A DNA stretch of 64,000 nucleotides from Natrinema thermotolerans DSM 11552. GTDB taxonomy: Archaea > Halobacteriota > Halobacteria > Halobacteriales > Natrialbaceae. Numbering within the stretch: position 1 is the stretch's first letter; each line of letters begins with the position of its first letter. The stretch spans positions 66,104-130,103 of the forward strand of contig AOIR01000056.1 in assembly GCA_000337115.1 (NCBI GenBank), given 5' to 3'. This document shows positions 53,484 to 62,496 of this stretch, in pieces. The position numbers and the translations under genes are program-made. A model generated the notes under the pieces. The model searched no databases and was not told the origin of the DNA. It saw only the letters and a program-made list of their open reading frames with translations.

Positions 53484-53531
53484 GTCCCGTGGTGGTGAGC
53501 AAATCCATCGGATTTGCGAACGACACGGGAC
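53484..53531. repeat. Nested stem-loop resembling the tRNA acceptor end
   Basis: GTCCCGT (53484-53490) pairs with ACGGGAC (53525-53531), and inside it GCAAATCC (53499-53506) pairs with GGATTTGC (53510-53517) around an ATC loop. The outer arm with the following bases repeats the first 12 bases of the downstream tRNA-Gln (AGTCCCGTGGTG at 53483-53494 versus 53548-53559), while the inner arm resembles the palindromes inside scpA and purK. Confidence 0.6.
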
Positions 53532-53547
53532 GACGAGTGAAACGAGG

Positions 53548-53650
53548 AGTCCCGTGGTGTAGTGGCCAATCATATGGGCCTTTGGACGTGTTCGGTTCGT
53601 TCCGTCACGGAAGCAAGCCCATGACGGCGGTTCGAATCCGCCCGGGACTA
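53548..53650 (+). tRNA. tRNA-Gln (TTG) with intron
   Basis: Folding by eye: acceptor AGTCCCG pairs with CGGGACT and discriminator A53650; T-arm GGCGG-TTCGAAT-CCGCC; D-arm G10-T11-G12 with C23-A24-T25; anticodon stem TGGGC with GCCCA. Anticodon TTG is at 53582-53584. About 30 bases (53586-53615) interrupt the anticodon loop after position 37 and are removed by the archaeal splicing endonuclease; an intron at this site in tRNA-Gln(TTG) is known in haloarchaea. No CCA is encoded. An 11-base copy of the T-arm start lies downstream at 53689-53699. Confidence 0.9.
53586..53615 (+). other. tRNA-Gln intron
   Basis: About 30 bases between G37 and A38 of the tRNA, bracketed by exon ends that can form a bulge-helix-bulge for the archaeal tRNA endonuclease. 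Exact boundaries could shift by a base or two. Confidence 0.75.
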
Positions 53651-53753
53651 CTTTTGCGCCGACCAAACCCGTGAGACGTGAGTATCCCGGCGGTTCGAAC
53701 CCGTTCTGAGATCTCCGGTAGAGTGAGGATAAACAACTGAACGCCGGGGTCGG

Positions 53754-54299
53754 CTATTTCGAGACGAGTGTCTCGTCTTTGGCGACCACCTCGTCACGTT
53801 TTCGATCGACGAAGAGCGCGTCCTGCCACTCGGGATCGTCAGCATTCGTGTTCTCCGTCTCCGAACCGTCCTCGAGGGCCTCCAGTCTGGCGGCGGTATC
53901 GAATTTGGCAGCCGACAGCGACCTGTGGGCCTGCTCGCCGATCACTTCGATCTTGTGCCGGGCGCCTCCGGGGACGTAGACGAACTCCATCGGGCCGATT
54001 TCTATGACTTGATGGCTCCCGTCTTCGCGTTCGAGTGTGTACTTGGCTCGCCCCTCGAGACACAGGTTCACTTCATCGAGTCCGGGAACGTGCGTGTGCC
54101 AGTCGATCCGTCCGGATGGCTCGAGTTCGAAGTAGAGGAGTCGGAACTCGTTCGTCCTGATGATCAGCGGCGAGTGGCGTACGGCCTCGGAATCCGCGCC
54201 GTGCGCCGCCGGCGTCTGAACCTTGTACATCGTTTGCTCGGGGAGGTGCTTGTGGGCAAGGTCTTCCGGTGTCAGCTCCGAGTCGTCTTTCTGATCCAT
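53754..54299 (-). CDS. Cupin-domain protein
   Basis: A 181-residue protein with a single cupin fold. The metal-binding set is in DWHTHVPGLDEVNLCLEG (His68, His70, Glu76) and GARHKIEV (His115). A charged N-terminal helix and a disordered acidic C-terminus extend the domain. Small haloarchaeal cupins act as dioxygenases, isomerases or sugar-binding proteins; the substrate is unknown. A TATA-like region on the minus strand near 54326-54338 would drive it. It is isolated from neighbouring operons. Confidence 0.78.
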   Translation of the reverse strand: MDQKDDSELTPEDLAHKHLPEQTMYKVQTPAAHGADSEAVRHSPLIIRTNEFRLLYFELEPSGRIDWHTHVPGLDEVNLCLEGRAKYTLEREDGSHQVIEIGPMEFVYVPGGARHKIEVIGEQAHRSLSAAKFDTAARLEALEDGSETENTNADDPEWQDALFVDRKRDEVVAKDETLVSK

Positions 54300-54627
54300 G
54301 ACTAGGTGTCAAAAGACGCGAACGGTATTGTTCTTATGCCCCGTGATCAATCGTCGTGAGCGCCGTTCGTGAACGGTGGTGGCGTGTTCTACTGTCGTGT
54401 AACAGAGCGAGGTGTCGCTCCAGATGGAGACCGCCGCCGAACTGCGCGCTCTCGAGTAGGACTGGCCAGTCAGGGCAACCGTACTGAACGAAACCCGATC
54501 GAATACCGCCGACCGGACGGACAGCACATCCGGGAGACCGCTCCGGTCACGGACTCCGATCCGCAATGGCCGAGCGGCCGGCGCTAACAACTCCATAGTA
54601 ATCCTCGCGTCCTCGAGGAGGGAGGAT
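54300..54627 (+). other. 328-base intergenic region with two small inverted repeats
   Basis: No convincing gene on either strand. It is bounded by the cupin promoter side and the start of the phosphohexomutase gene, whose TATA-like box is at 54594-54605. Inside are GAGCGA/TCGCTC (54405-54410 and 54415-54420, 4-base loop) and CCGTTC/GAACGG (54363-54368 and 54371-54376, 2-base loop). They are short and may be chance in such GC-rich DNA. Confidence 0.45.
54594..54605 (+). promoter_or_regulatory. TATA-like box of the phosphohexomutase gene
   Basis: CCATAGTAATCC lies 23-34 bases before the start at 54628. Confidence 0.35.
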
Positions 54628-55964
54628 ATGTTCGGAACGAGCGGAATCCGTGGACCGGTCGGTGAAGAGATGACGGCTGCACTCGCGCTCTCGGTCGGTC
54701 GTGCCGTGGCCTCCGAGGGCTACGATCGCGTCGTCGTCGGACGAGACGCCCGGGAGAGCGGCGCGGTCCTAACCGATGCGCTGATCGCCGGGGTACGGGA
54801 GTGTGGCGGGGACGTTCTCGAGGCCGGCATCGTGCCGACGCCAACGGTCGCCCGGGCGGTCCAGCGAACCGACGCGGACGCGGGTCTCATCGTCACGGCC
54901 TCGCACAATCCCGCGTCGGACAACGGGATCAAACTTCGGGCTGCCTCCGGGACCGCCTTCGATCTCGAGCAACGCAAGGCGATCGCGACGCGCGTTGAAA
55001 CCGACGAGTACGACCTCCGCCCTGGGACGGACAGGGCTCGCTCGAATCGCTTCCGGACGCGCTCGAGCGACATGCGACGGCGGTGGCCGAGTCCGTGTCG
55101 ATCGACGATCCACCGAGCGTCGTCGTCGATATCGGAAACGGGACCGGGGGGATCACCGCCCGCGTACTCGCGGATCTCGGCTGTGACGTCGTGACGCTGA
55201 ACGGGCAACGGGACGGGCGCTTTCCGGGCAGGCCGAGCGAGCCGACGCGGGAGACGCTCGGCGACCTGTCGTCGGTCGTGGCGACGACGGCCGCGAGCCT
55301 CGGCATCGCACACGACGGCGATGCCGACCGGATGGTGGCCGTCGACGAGACCGGGACGTTCGTCCCGAAAGACGTCCTCCTCGCCCTGTTCGCACGCGAG
55401 GCTGCAACCGCGGGCGACACGGTCGCCGTGCCGGTGGGGACGAGCAGGGCCGTCGACGACGCGCTCTCGAGGACCGGTGCCTCTGTGACCCGAACGCGGG
55501 TCGGTGACGGCGCAGTGGCGGAACGCGCTGTGCAACCGGGGGTCGTCTTCGGCGGCGAACCCAGCGGCGCGTGGATCTGGCCGGCCGAAACGCCGTGTCC
55601 GGACGGGCCGCTCGCGGCGTGCAAACTCGTCGAACTCGTCGCCGCGCGGGGACCGCTCTCGTCGCTCGTCGACGGCGTCGAGACGTATCCAATCCGTCGT
55701 ACGTCCGTCAGGGTCGACGAGAAACGGGCCGTGATGGACCGGGTTCGCGAGGACGCCCGGGATCGGTACGACGACGTCGATCTGCTCGATGGCGTCTACG
55801 TCGGTGTCGACGACGGCTGGTTGCTTCTTCGGGCCAGCGGAACCGAACCGATCATCCGGCTCACGGCCGAGGCACGGGACGAGTTTCGAGCCGAACAACT
55901 GGAAGCGGACGGTATCGGACTCCTCGAGAGCGCGATCACGACCGTGTCGGGACTCCGACCGTGA
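54628..55964 (+). pseudogene. Frameshifted phosphoglucosamine/phosphomannomutase-like gene
   Basis: The whole phosphohexomutase fold of about 445 residues is encoded, but in two frames. Frame one gives MFGTSGIRGPVGEE, the catalytic VTASHNPASDNG (Ser92) and continues to DEYDLRP; frame two resumes with WDGQGSLESLPDALERHA and carries HDGDADRM (metal loop), GGEPSGAWIWP (sugar-binding loop) and RASGTEPIIRL (phosphate-binding). One base appears to be missing in CTCCGCCCTGGG near 55018-55023. All motifs are intact, so this is either a recent frameshift or a sequencing error in a C/G run. The gene would supply sugar-1-phosphates for glycan synthesis. Confidence 0.8.
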
Positions 55965-56160
55965 GCGGGATCTCGTGCTGGTCGCGAGTGCGTCTATCGG
56001 CCGTTCTCGAGGCCGAGAGCGCGTTTAACGGAGTGATAATGAAGTGATCCGTCTGCGACGTTGCCGGATAGAGACGTGGTGGAACGAACAACGATGCTGC
56101 GGTGGGATGTCCGCAGCAGTCGAGCGAACACGAACGTGACAATGAGGGATAATTGAGCCG

Positions 56161-57843
56161 ATGACTCGGACGTTTCGCCGCGACGACGCGACAGCAGGGA
56201 GTACCGAGGCCGAATCGACCGGGCTGGAGACGCTTCTCATCGGTATCGATGCTGGGTGTCTTCCGGTTTTCGAGCGATTGTTCGAGGCCGATCGGATACC
56301 GACCATCGAACGGCTCTGCACCGAGGGGGTGACTGCGCCCCTCGAGTCGCAGATCCCCCCGTGGACGCCGAGCGCCTGGCCGTCGATCTATACGGGTGTC
56401 AATCCCGGGAAACACGGCGTCGTCGGCTTCGTCAGCTACGACGGCTACGACTGGCACGTGACGAGCAACGACGACGTCCGCGAGCATCCCCTGTGGACGC
56501 TGTTGGATCGCCACGGCCGCTCGAGCGTCGTCGTCAACGCGCCGGTCACCCACCCGCCCGACGAGTTCGATGGGGCGATGATCCCCGGATTCCTCGGCCC
56601 CGAGGACCCGCCGTGTCACCCCGCCGGACTCTTAGACGACGTCCGCGACGCGATCGGCGACTATCGCGTGTACCCGAGCTACACGCGCGACGACGACTCG
56701 CTGTCCGACGACGCAAAGATCGAGGAGTACCGATCCCTCGTCCGGATGCGCGGTCGGGCGTTTCGCTACCTCGTCGACGAGTACGACCCGGACTTCGGCT
56801 TCGTCCAGTTCCAGAAGACCGACACGGTCTTTCACGAGTTCAGCGGGGAGCAACGACACGTCGATCGCGTCTACGAGACGACCGACGAGCAGATCGGGGC
56901 GATCCTCGAGGCCTGCGACCCGGACCGCGTCTTCCTCGTGAGCGACCACGGGATGGGCCAGTACGAGGGCTACGAGTTCCGGGTCAACGAGTATCTGCGC
57001 GATATGGGTTACCTCGAGACGACCACCGGCGGCAAGGGAATGCCGTCGTGGACGCCGATGCGGCGGCGACTCCGCGAGGGCGAGACGGTCGACACCTGGG
57101 AGCCGGGCACGGTCGCACGCGCGGCCTCGATCGCCGCCCGGTTCGGGATCACCGCCCGCCGCATCAGAGCGGCGCTCGAGCGGGTCGGGCTAGCCGACGT
57201 CGCCATCGAGTACGCTCCGGGCGGCGTCTCCAGAACGGCCAACGAACAGGTCGACTTCGCCGAATCGGCAGCTTACGTCCGTGCGCGGACCGAACTCGGG
57301 GTCCGCATCAACCTCGAGGGGCGGGATCCGAACGGCGTCGTTCCGCAGTCGGAATACGAGGAACTGCGCGAGGAACTCATCCGGGCGCTACAGGCCATCG
57401 AAACCCCGGACGGGGAGCCGTTCTTCGAGACGGTCGCGCCCCGCGAGCAGTACTTCCACGGCGACGAGATCGAGGAAACGGTCGACATCGTCACGATCCC
57501 CGCCGACTTCGAACACATGCTCTCCGAGCAGTTGGCCGACGGCGACTACTTCGGTCCCGCCGAGCCCTGGAATCACAAGCTCGACGGGATCTTCGTCGCG
57601 GCGGGCGAGGGGATCGACGAGAGTCCCTCGCTCGAGCGGGCCCACCTCTTCGACGTCGCGCCGACGATCATGGCCGCGATGGGAGTCCCCTACAGCGACC
57701 GCATGGACGGCAGCGTCGTTCCCGTCGTCGACTCCGTGGGGTCGGCCACCTATCCGGCGTACGCGGATCGGGACGACGAGTCCCGGCCGGCGACGGACGA
57801 GGCGGTAACCGATCGGTTGGCCGACCTCGGCTACATGAACTGA
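56161..57843 (+). CDS. Alkaline-phosphatase-superfamily hydrolase (type I phosphodiesterase-like)
   Basis: A 560-residue AlkP-superfamily protein of the phosphodiesterase/nucleotide-pyrophosphatase branch, with no signal peptide. Metal and nucleophile elements are visible: LLIGIDAGCLPVFERL (Asp30), PPWTPSAWPSIYTGVNPGKHG (Thr69 region) and SDHGMGQYEGYEF. The rest holds the expected second metal set and acidic loops. In haloarchaeal surface-glycan neighbourhoods such proteins are thought to hydrolyse or transfer phosphate groups on glycans or lipids; here it lies between a sugar-phosphate mutase and polysaccharide genes. Substrate unknown. Confidence 0.82.
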   Translation: MTRTFRRDDATAGSTEAESTGLETLLIGIDAGCLPVFERLFEADRIPTIERLCTEGVTAPLESQIPPWTPSAWPSIYTGVNPGKHGVVGFVSYDGYDWHVTSNDDVREHPLWTLLDRHGRSSVVVNAPVTHPPDEFDGAMIPGFLGPEDPPCHPAGLLDDVRDAIGDYRVYPSYTRDDDSLSDDAKIEEYRSLVRMRGRAFRYLVDEYDPDFGFVQFQKTDTVFHEFSGEQRHVDRVYETTDEQIGAILEACDPDRVFLVSDHGMGQYEGYEFRVNEYLRDMGYLETTTGGKGMPSWTPMRRRLREGETVDTWEPGTVARAASIAARFGITARRIRAALERVGLADVAIEYAPGGVSRTANEQVDFAESAAYVRARTELGVRINLEGRDPNGVVPQSEYEELREELIRALQAIETPDGEPFFETVAPREQYFHGDEIEETVDIVTIPADFEHMLSEQLADGDYFGPAEPWNHKLDGIFVAAGEGIDESPSLERAHLFDVAPTIMAAMGVPYSDRMDGSVVPVVDSVGSATYPAYADRDDESRPATDEAVTDRLADLGYMN

Positions 57844-57883
57844 GTCGCTGACGGTTCGGGCCGTTGCAAGCCGCTTATGCGTG

Positions 57884-57894
57884 GTATAAGTATA
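57884..57894 (+). promoter_or_regulatory. TATA-like box of the Bat-type regulator
   Basis: GTATAAGTATA lies 42-52 bases before the ATG at 57936, leaving a short leader of about 20 bases. Confidence 0.38.
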
Positions 57895-57935
57895 GGTAGG
57901 CGGCCCCGACGACCGAATACGATATCTGGATCGCA

Positions 57936-58610
57936 ATGGGAGTTATCGCAGAAGTCCATCTCGTCCACGACGATCTGCCGCTGGTACCGACGATCGAGCG
58001 CTGTTCCGGCGTGCCGATCCGATACGAGTACGAGACGACGGTCGACGAGCGACGACTGCAGTTCGTCTCCGCGTTCAGCGACGAACATGCCCCCCTCGAG
58101 GAAGCGATGGCCGCCGATCCGACCGTCTCGAATCCGACGCGTGTCGCCGCGTTCGACAATCGGGCGATCTATCGCGTCGCCGTCGATACCGACCTCGAGA
58201 TCGTGCCCGATCGCTGTGCTGCGGCCGGGCTGTTCGTCTTCACGATCGCGAGCGACGAGGGCGGCTGGGTCACGCGGGTTTCCCTTCCCGACCGGGACGC
58301 GCTGTCCGCGTTCCGCGCCCACTGTCGCGACCGTGGGATCTCGTTTCGCGTGAACCAACTGTACGATTCGTCGGTCTCGGACGACCGGACCTACTTCCTG
58401 ACCGACCGACAGTACGAGATCCTCATGATGGCCTACTACGACGACTATTTCGAGGTGCCACGCGGGGTCACACAGGACGACCTCGCCGAACGGCTCGGGG
58501 TTTCGGATTCGGCGGTCTCCCAGCGGCTTCGGCGCGCGATTTCGACGCTGATCGGTGCCACGATCGAAAACGGCCGCCCGCCCGAAGCGTTCGAGAACGA
58601 TTGCGGTTGA
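57936..58610 (+). CDS. Bat/HTH_10-type transcription regulator
   Basis: A 224-residue protein with an N-terminal acidic domain of the kind seen in bacterio-opsin activator (Bat) paralogues and a C-terminal HTH_10 DNA-binding domain at about 160-215 (TDRQYEILMMAYYDDYFEVPRG, then LAERLGVSDSAVSQRLRRAI). Such regulators respond to redox or light in haloarchaea. Its position between the AlkP hydrolase and the beta-helix/flippase genes suggests local control of the glycan genes, by context alone. Confidence 0.82.
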   Translation: MGVIAEVHLVHDDLPLVPTIERCSGVPIRYEYETTVDERRLQFVSAFSDEHAPLEEAMAADPTVSNPTRVAAFDNRAIYRVAVDTDLEIVPDRCAAAGLFVFTIASDEGGWVTRVSLPDRDALSAFRAHCRDRGISFRVNQLYDSSVSDDRTYFLTDRQYEILMMAYYDDYFEVPRGVTQDDLAERLGVSDSAVSQRLRRAISTLIGATIENGRPPEAFENDCG

Positions 58611-58890
58611 ACAATTAGTTAGAAAATGACACTAGTTTACATCGGAGACGATATTGGGTCAACTATGGTCGACCGGAATACGCCTCAAAGAGGCTCAATA
58701 GCGGCCCTTATCGGCAGTCGGATTTCAGAACCCCCGAATCGAAGATACAAATATTCGGGTAGCCAGATACTGTCGCTTAACTATCAACTCTCGCGATCAG
58801 TTCGGGGTGATCGGCTCTCGAACTTAAAAGCTTGCCATCCGAATCCATAGATACTGGACCCCATCATCACTCAGGAAAGAGTGACTCTCA
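58611..58890 (+). other. 280-base AT-richer spacer before the beta-helix gene
   Basis: Less GC-rich than its surroundings, with blocks such as ACAATTAGTTAGAAAATGAC and ATACAAATATTC. A 74-codon frame at 58626 has no recognisable features and is not supported. It probably holds the promoter of the gene at 58891 (AACTTAAAAGC near 58821-58831). Confidence 0.45.
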
Positions 58891-60540
58891 ATGTCGGATG
58901 GAAATGATCTGCAGCGCTCGAATCGTACCAGTTCTCGTCGTTCTCGGTCGGCTGCCAGGGAGGACGGTCGGCGATCCCTCGAGGAGGTAAGTTCACGGAC
59001 ACGCTCGCGTCGCCGGTTCCTGGGAGGGGCGGTCGCGGCGTGTGTCGCCGGAGTCGGACTCACGTCGACTGCCAGTGCATCGACGGATCCGTACAGCCAG
59101 TATTACGACGACTACGCGACCGTCGTCGACGTGACCGAGGCCGGGGCGGACGCGACGGGCACCGAGTCGATCACGCCCGTTCTCGAGGAGCTTCGGGGTG
59201 ACGACACGCTACTCGTGTTCCCGGAGGGGGAGTACTTCATGGATGAACAGTTCAGGTTCACGGGGTTCGAGAACTTCGGCGTCGTCGGCGAGAACGCGAC
59301 GCTGATTCCGGCGAACTACCACGACTTCGACGGCCCCCAGTATCGGTTGTTCCGTCTCGGCGTCTCGTACAGTCCCGGAGGTCACCTCCGCTTCGAGGGG
59401 TTCGACGTCGATCAGTCGGCTCCCGAGACGGGGATCCGGACGATCGAGGCCTACGCGTCAGACCGCCTCGAGGTGCGTGACGTGACGGTTCGGGGCTTCC
59501 ACGACAGCGGGACGTGGGGGCCGGGGCTGTTCAACGTCACCGACCCCGACGGTCGGGGGATCGTCGAGCGGTTCCGAGCGCCGGACGGCGGCGCGTGGGT
59601 GGAAAACACCCCGAACGCGGGCAACCGCTGGCGCGGCCCGATCGGGATCGAAGCGAACCAGAACGCGGGCACGCTCGAGTTCAGACACTGCTGGCTCGGC
59701 GGGTTTCCGAACAACGGGCTCTACGCCGCGGGCGGTGACGGGACGATCATCGTCAACGGCGGTTGGTTCCGGAACAGCAACGGTGCGAACGTCCGCGTCG
59801 GCGGCCGAGACAGCGAGATCCGATGGCCGACCGTCGAAGTCGATTCGACGCGTCCGGAAGACGTGTCCCAGCGGGGCATCCGGATCGAAAGCGGACGGAA
59901 CATCGAGATCCACGGTGCCGCCGTGGAAATCACCTCGCCCAAACCGACCAGTCACGCGATCTCGGTGATGAACACCTGCGAGAGCGCACGGATCGACAAC
60001 ACTCGCCTGCACCTCGAAGGGTCGGACGTGAACCACGGCATCGTCGTCTCCCCCGAATGCGGGGAGGCGACGATCGTCGAGACGGAGATCACCCACGAAA
60101 CCGCGGGCGGCTATCCGCTCTGGATTCGGGACAGCGATAGGACCGAGCAGGTACTCGCCGAATACCTCACGATTTCGGGGCAGGCGGGCGACGCCAGCGG
60201 CTTCCGCGACGGGATCCGCTGTGAACGCGACAACTGTCGGTTCAGCCACGTCGACGTCGCCCAGCACGGGCGCGATGGGGTGGACCGAAACGCCATCGTC
60301 AACACGGGGGCGGACCTGACGGTCTATCAGAGCGATCTCCGCGCCAGTCAGTATCCGTTCGTCGATCTCGGTTCCGACGCACTCGTTCGCGACTCGACGC
60401 TCGAGTCATCGGGTGGCCACGAAGCCGTCTGTCTCTACTCCTCGTCGACGAACCCCACGTTCAAGAAGAACCGGCTGGTCGACGGGATTCGCGACCTCGG
60501 TGCAAGCGGCGTCACGACCTGGGAGAACACGTACCAGTAA
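58891..60540 (+). CDS. Tat-exported parallel beta-helix protein
   Basis: A 549-residue exported protein. A long basic N-terminus leads into the twin-arginine motif SRRRFLGGAVAACVAGVG and the cleavage-like ASASTDPYSQ; there is no lipobox, so it is released. The body is a right-handed parallel beta-helix: repeating short strands with Asn/Asp/Gly ladders (IDNTRLHLEGSDVNHGIVV; FRHCWLGGFPNNGLYAAGG) typical of pectate-lyase and surface-polysaccharide proteins. No catalytic Asp/His pair could be pinned down. It probably binds or trims extracellular polysaccharide, upstream of a flippase. Confidence 0.78.
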   Translation: MSDGNDLQRSNRTSSRRSRSAAREDGRRSLEEVSSRTRSRRRFLGGAVAACVAGVGLTSTASASTDPYSQYYDDYATVVDVTEAGADATGTESITPVLEELRGDDTLLVFPEGEYFMDEQFRFTGFENFGVVGENATLIPANYHDFDGPQYRLFRLGVSYSPGGHLRFEGFDVDQSAPETGIRTIEAYASDRLEVRDVTVRGFHDSGTWGPGLFNVTDPDGRGIVERFRAPDGGAWVENTPNAGNRWRGPIGIEANQNAGTLEFRHCWLGGFPNNGLYAAGGDGTIIVNGGWFRNSNGANVRVGGRDSEIRWPTVEVDSTRPEDVSQRGIRIESGRNIEIHGAAVEITSPKPTSHAISVMNTCESARIDNTRLHLEGSDVNHGIVVSPECGEATIVETEITHETAGGYPLWIRDSDRTEQVLAEYLTISGQAGDASGFRDGIRCERDNCRFSHVDVAQHGRDGVDRNAIVNTGADLTVYQSDLRASQYPFVDLGSDALVRDSTLESSGGHEAVCLYSSSTNPTFKKNRLVDGIRDLGASGVTTWENTYQ

Positions 60541-60732
60541 CGAGCGCCCGGGTTCGGGGCCGCGGCGAGGTGGCAGCTACCGGTCGGCGATTCCGGTTCC
60601 ATGCCGCCGCTTGGCCCCGTTTAACGCCCGTATAATAACGCCACGCTGTCGCCACCGTCTCGCTACAGTGACTCCGTCGGACCGAGGCCGATCGTTGGCG
60701 AGAGGGGCGGTCGACCGTCCCGGGGGGAGACC

Positions 60733-62370
60733 GTGAACAGGAGTATCGCGAGCGGCGTCGTTTCGGTCGTCAGTGCCAAAGTAGTCGTTCTCGTCGTCAC
60801 TGCGCTCTCGACGCCGCTTTTGTACCGGCTGCTCGGTGCAGCGGCCTTCGGCGAGTACGCGTTTTTGCTGTCGGTCTTCGCGATCTACATGATCTTCGTC
60901 AGCTCCGGCGTCACCGACGGCGTCCGGAAATTCCTCGCGGAGGACCGCGCCGCGGCCAACTGGAGCGAACACGTCGTCGGCTTCTACCTGCGGCTGGCGA
61001 TCTCGCTCTCGGTCCTCGGGGCCCTCCTGCTAGTGGTTGCGACGCGGGTCGGACTCGTCAGTCGGGCGTTCGGACCCGAACTGACGAGCTATTTCTACGT
61101 CCTCGCTGCACTCGTCGTGACGGCGCAGTTCCGCGATTACGCCCGGAAGACGCTCATGGGCTTCGGCCTCGAGCGGTACTCGGAACCGCTGAAGATCGTC
61201 GACAAGGTCGGATTCGTCGTCGTTGCAGTGCCGCTGGTTTACCTCGGTGCCGGGGTGTTCGGCGCGCTTGCAGGGCAGTTGGTCGCGAGTACGCTCGTTG
61301 CCGCCATCGGGTTAGCCCTCGTCCATCGGCGGGTCTCGTTGTCGTGTCTCTTCAGTCGCCCGACGGAGCGGTTTCCCCGGAGACAGATGCTCACGTTCAA
61401 CTCGATGAGCATCGCCCTGGTCTTCCTGTTGATGTCGCTCTATCACATCGACATCGTGATGCTCCAGCGGTTCACGGAGAGTTCCGCGGTCGGAAACTAC
61501 AAGGCGGCGCTCACGCTCGCCGAGTTCCTCTGGTTTATCCCGATGGCCCTTCAGACGGTGTTCGTCCACTCGACATCGGAACTATGGTCCCAAAACCGGC
61601 TCCGGGAGATTTCGGATCTCGCGTCCCGGACGACGCGGTACACGTTTTTGCTGACGGCCGTCATGGCGGTCGGTCTCGCGGCGTTAGCTGATATCGCCGT
61701 GCCGATCTACTTCGGCGCGGATGCCACGCCGGCGATCACGCCCCTGTTGCTGTTACTTCCCGGATCGCTCGGCTTTGCCCTTGCACGCCCGATCCTGGCG
61801 ATCTCACAGGGGAAGGGTATGCTCCGATATCCGGTCGCGGCCACCGGCGTTGCGGCCGTGATCAACGTCGTCCTCAACGTCGCTCTGATCCCCCGCTTCG
61901 GAATGCACGGTGCCGCTGTCGCGACCAGCGTCGGATACGGATCGATGTTTCTGTTCCACTGTTGGAGCGCTCGACTGGTCGGCTTCGATCCCCTCTCGGA
62001 CGCCCGGCTCGGGCGTTCGATACTGGCGACCGTCCTCGCAGCCGTCCCGATCGTCACCCTCTCGACGGTCATCGGGAACCCGTGGCTCGCACTCGCGGTC
62101 GTTCCGCCCGCCGGCTTCGTGATCTTCGTCGTGTTCGCACTGCTCGTCGGCGCACTCGATCCGGCCGAGCCCTTCGAGGTGCTGTCGACGTTCCCCGACC
62201 CGCTCGGCGCGAAGGCGGACGCAATACGCGGTTGGCTCGCGGCCGGCGGGACGAAACAACGGGAGCAAAACAGGTTACACAGTCTGCTGTTCGTCGTCGG
62301 ATTATCCCTGCTCGTCTCGGGGCTCACACTGGGGCTACTCGGCTCCGGGATCGGGAGCGTCGCGCCCTGA
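60733..62370 (+). CDS. Polysaccharide flippase (Wzx/AglR-like, MVF/MATE superfamily)
   Basis: A 545-residue protein with about 12 hydrophobic helices and few charged loops, starting at GTG 60733. Conserved family segments include SGVTDGVRKFLAED, the RRQMLTFNSMSIALVFL block, and paired helices at the end (LLFVVGLSLLVSGLTLGLL). It would move lipid-linked oligosaccharides from the cytoplasmic to the outer face during S-layer or exopolysaccharide glycan assembly. Upstream 60541-60732 holds no gene. It lies between the beta-helix protein and the minus-strand GT2 gene. Confidence 0.86.
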   Translation: MNRSIASGVVSVVSAKVVVLVVTALSTPLLYRLLGAAAFGEYAFLLSVFAIYMIFVSSGVTDGVRKFLAEDRAAANWSEHVVGFYLRLAISLSVLGALLLVVATRVGLVSRAFGPELTSYFYVLAALVVTAQFRDYARKTLMGFGLERYSEPLKIVDKVGFVVVAVPLVYLGAGVFGALAGQLVASTLVAAIGLALVHRRVSLSCLFSRPTERFPRRQMLTFNSMSIALVFLLMSLYHIDIVMLQRFTESSAVGNYKAALTLAEFLWFIPMALQTVFVHSTSELWSQNRLREISDLASRTTRYTFLLTAVMAVGLAALADIAVPIYFGADATPAITPLLLLLPGSLGFALARPILAISQGKGMLRYPVAATGVAAVINVVLNVALIPRFGMHGAAVATSVGYGSMFLFHCWSARLVGFDPLSDARLGRSILATVLAAVPIVTLSTVIGNPWLALAVVPPAGFVIFVVFALLVGALDPAEPFEVLSTFPDPLGAKADAIRGWLAAGGTKQREQNRLHSLLFVVGLSLLVSGLTLGLLGSGIGSVAP

Positions 62371-62496
62371 CCGAGTCGGTACGTACCACGGACTCTCGAG
62401 CCCGGTTACCCCTTCCAATCGATCACTGTCGTGATACCGGGGCCGTCGAGACGTTCGGACAGCTGCGTACGTACCCGATCCTGCGCGTGTCCGGTG

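Noticed and set aside
58626-58850. 74-codon frame in the AT-richer spacer
   Set aside because: No recognisable motif, no promoter, and it begins inside the spacer between two well-supported genes.
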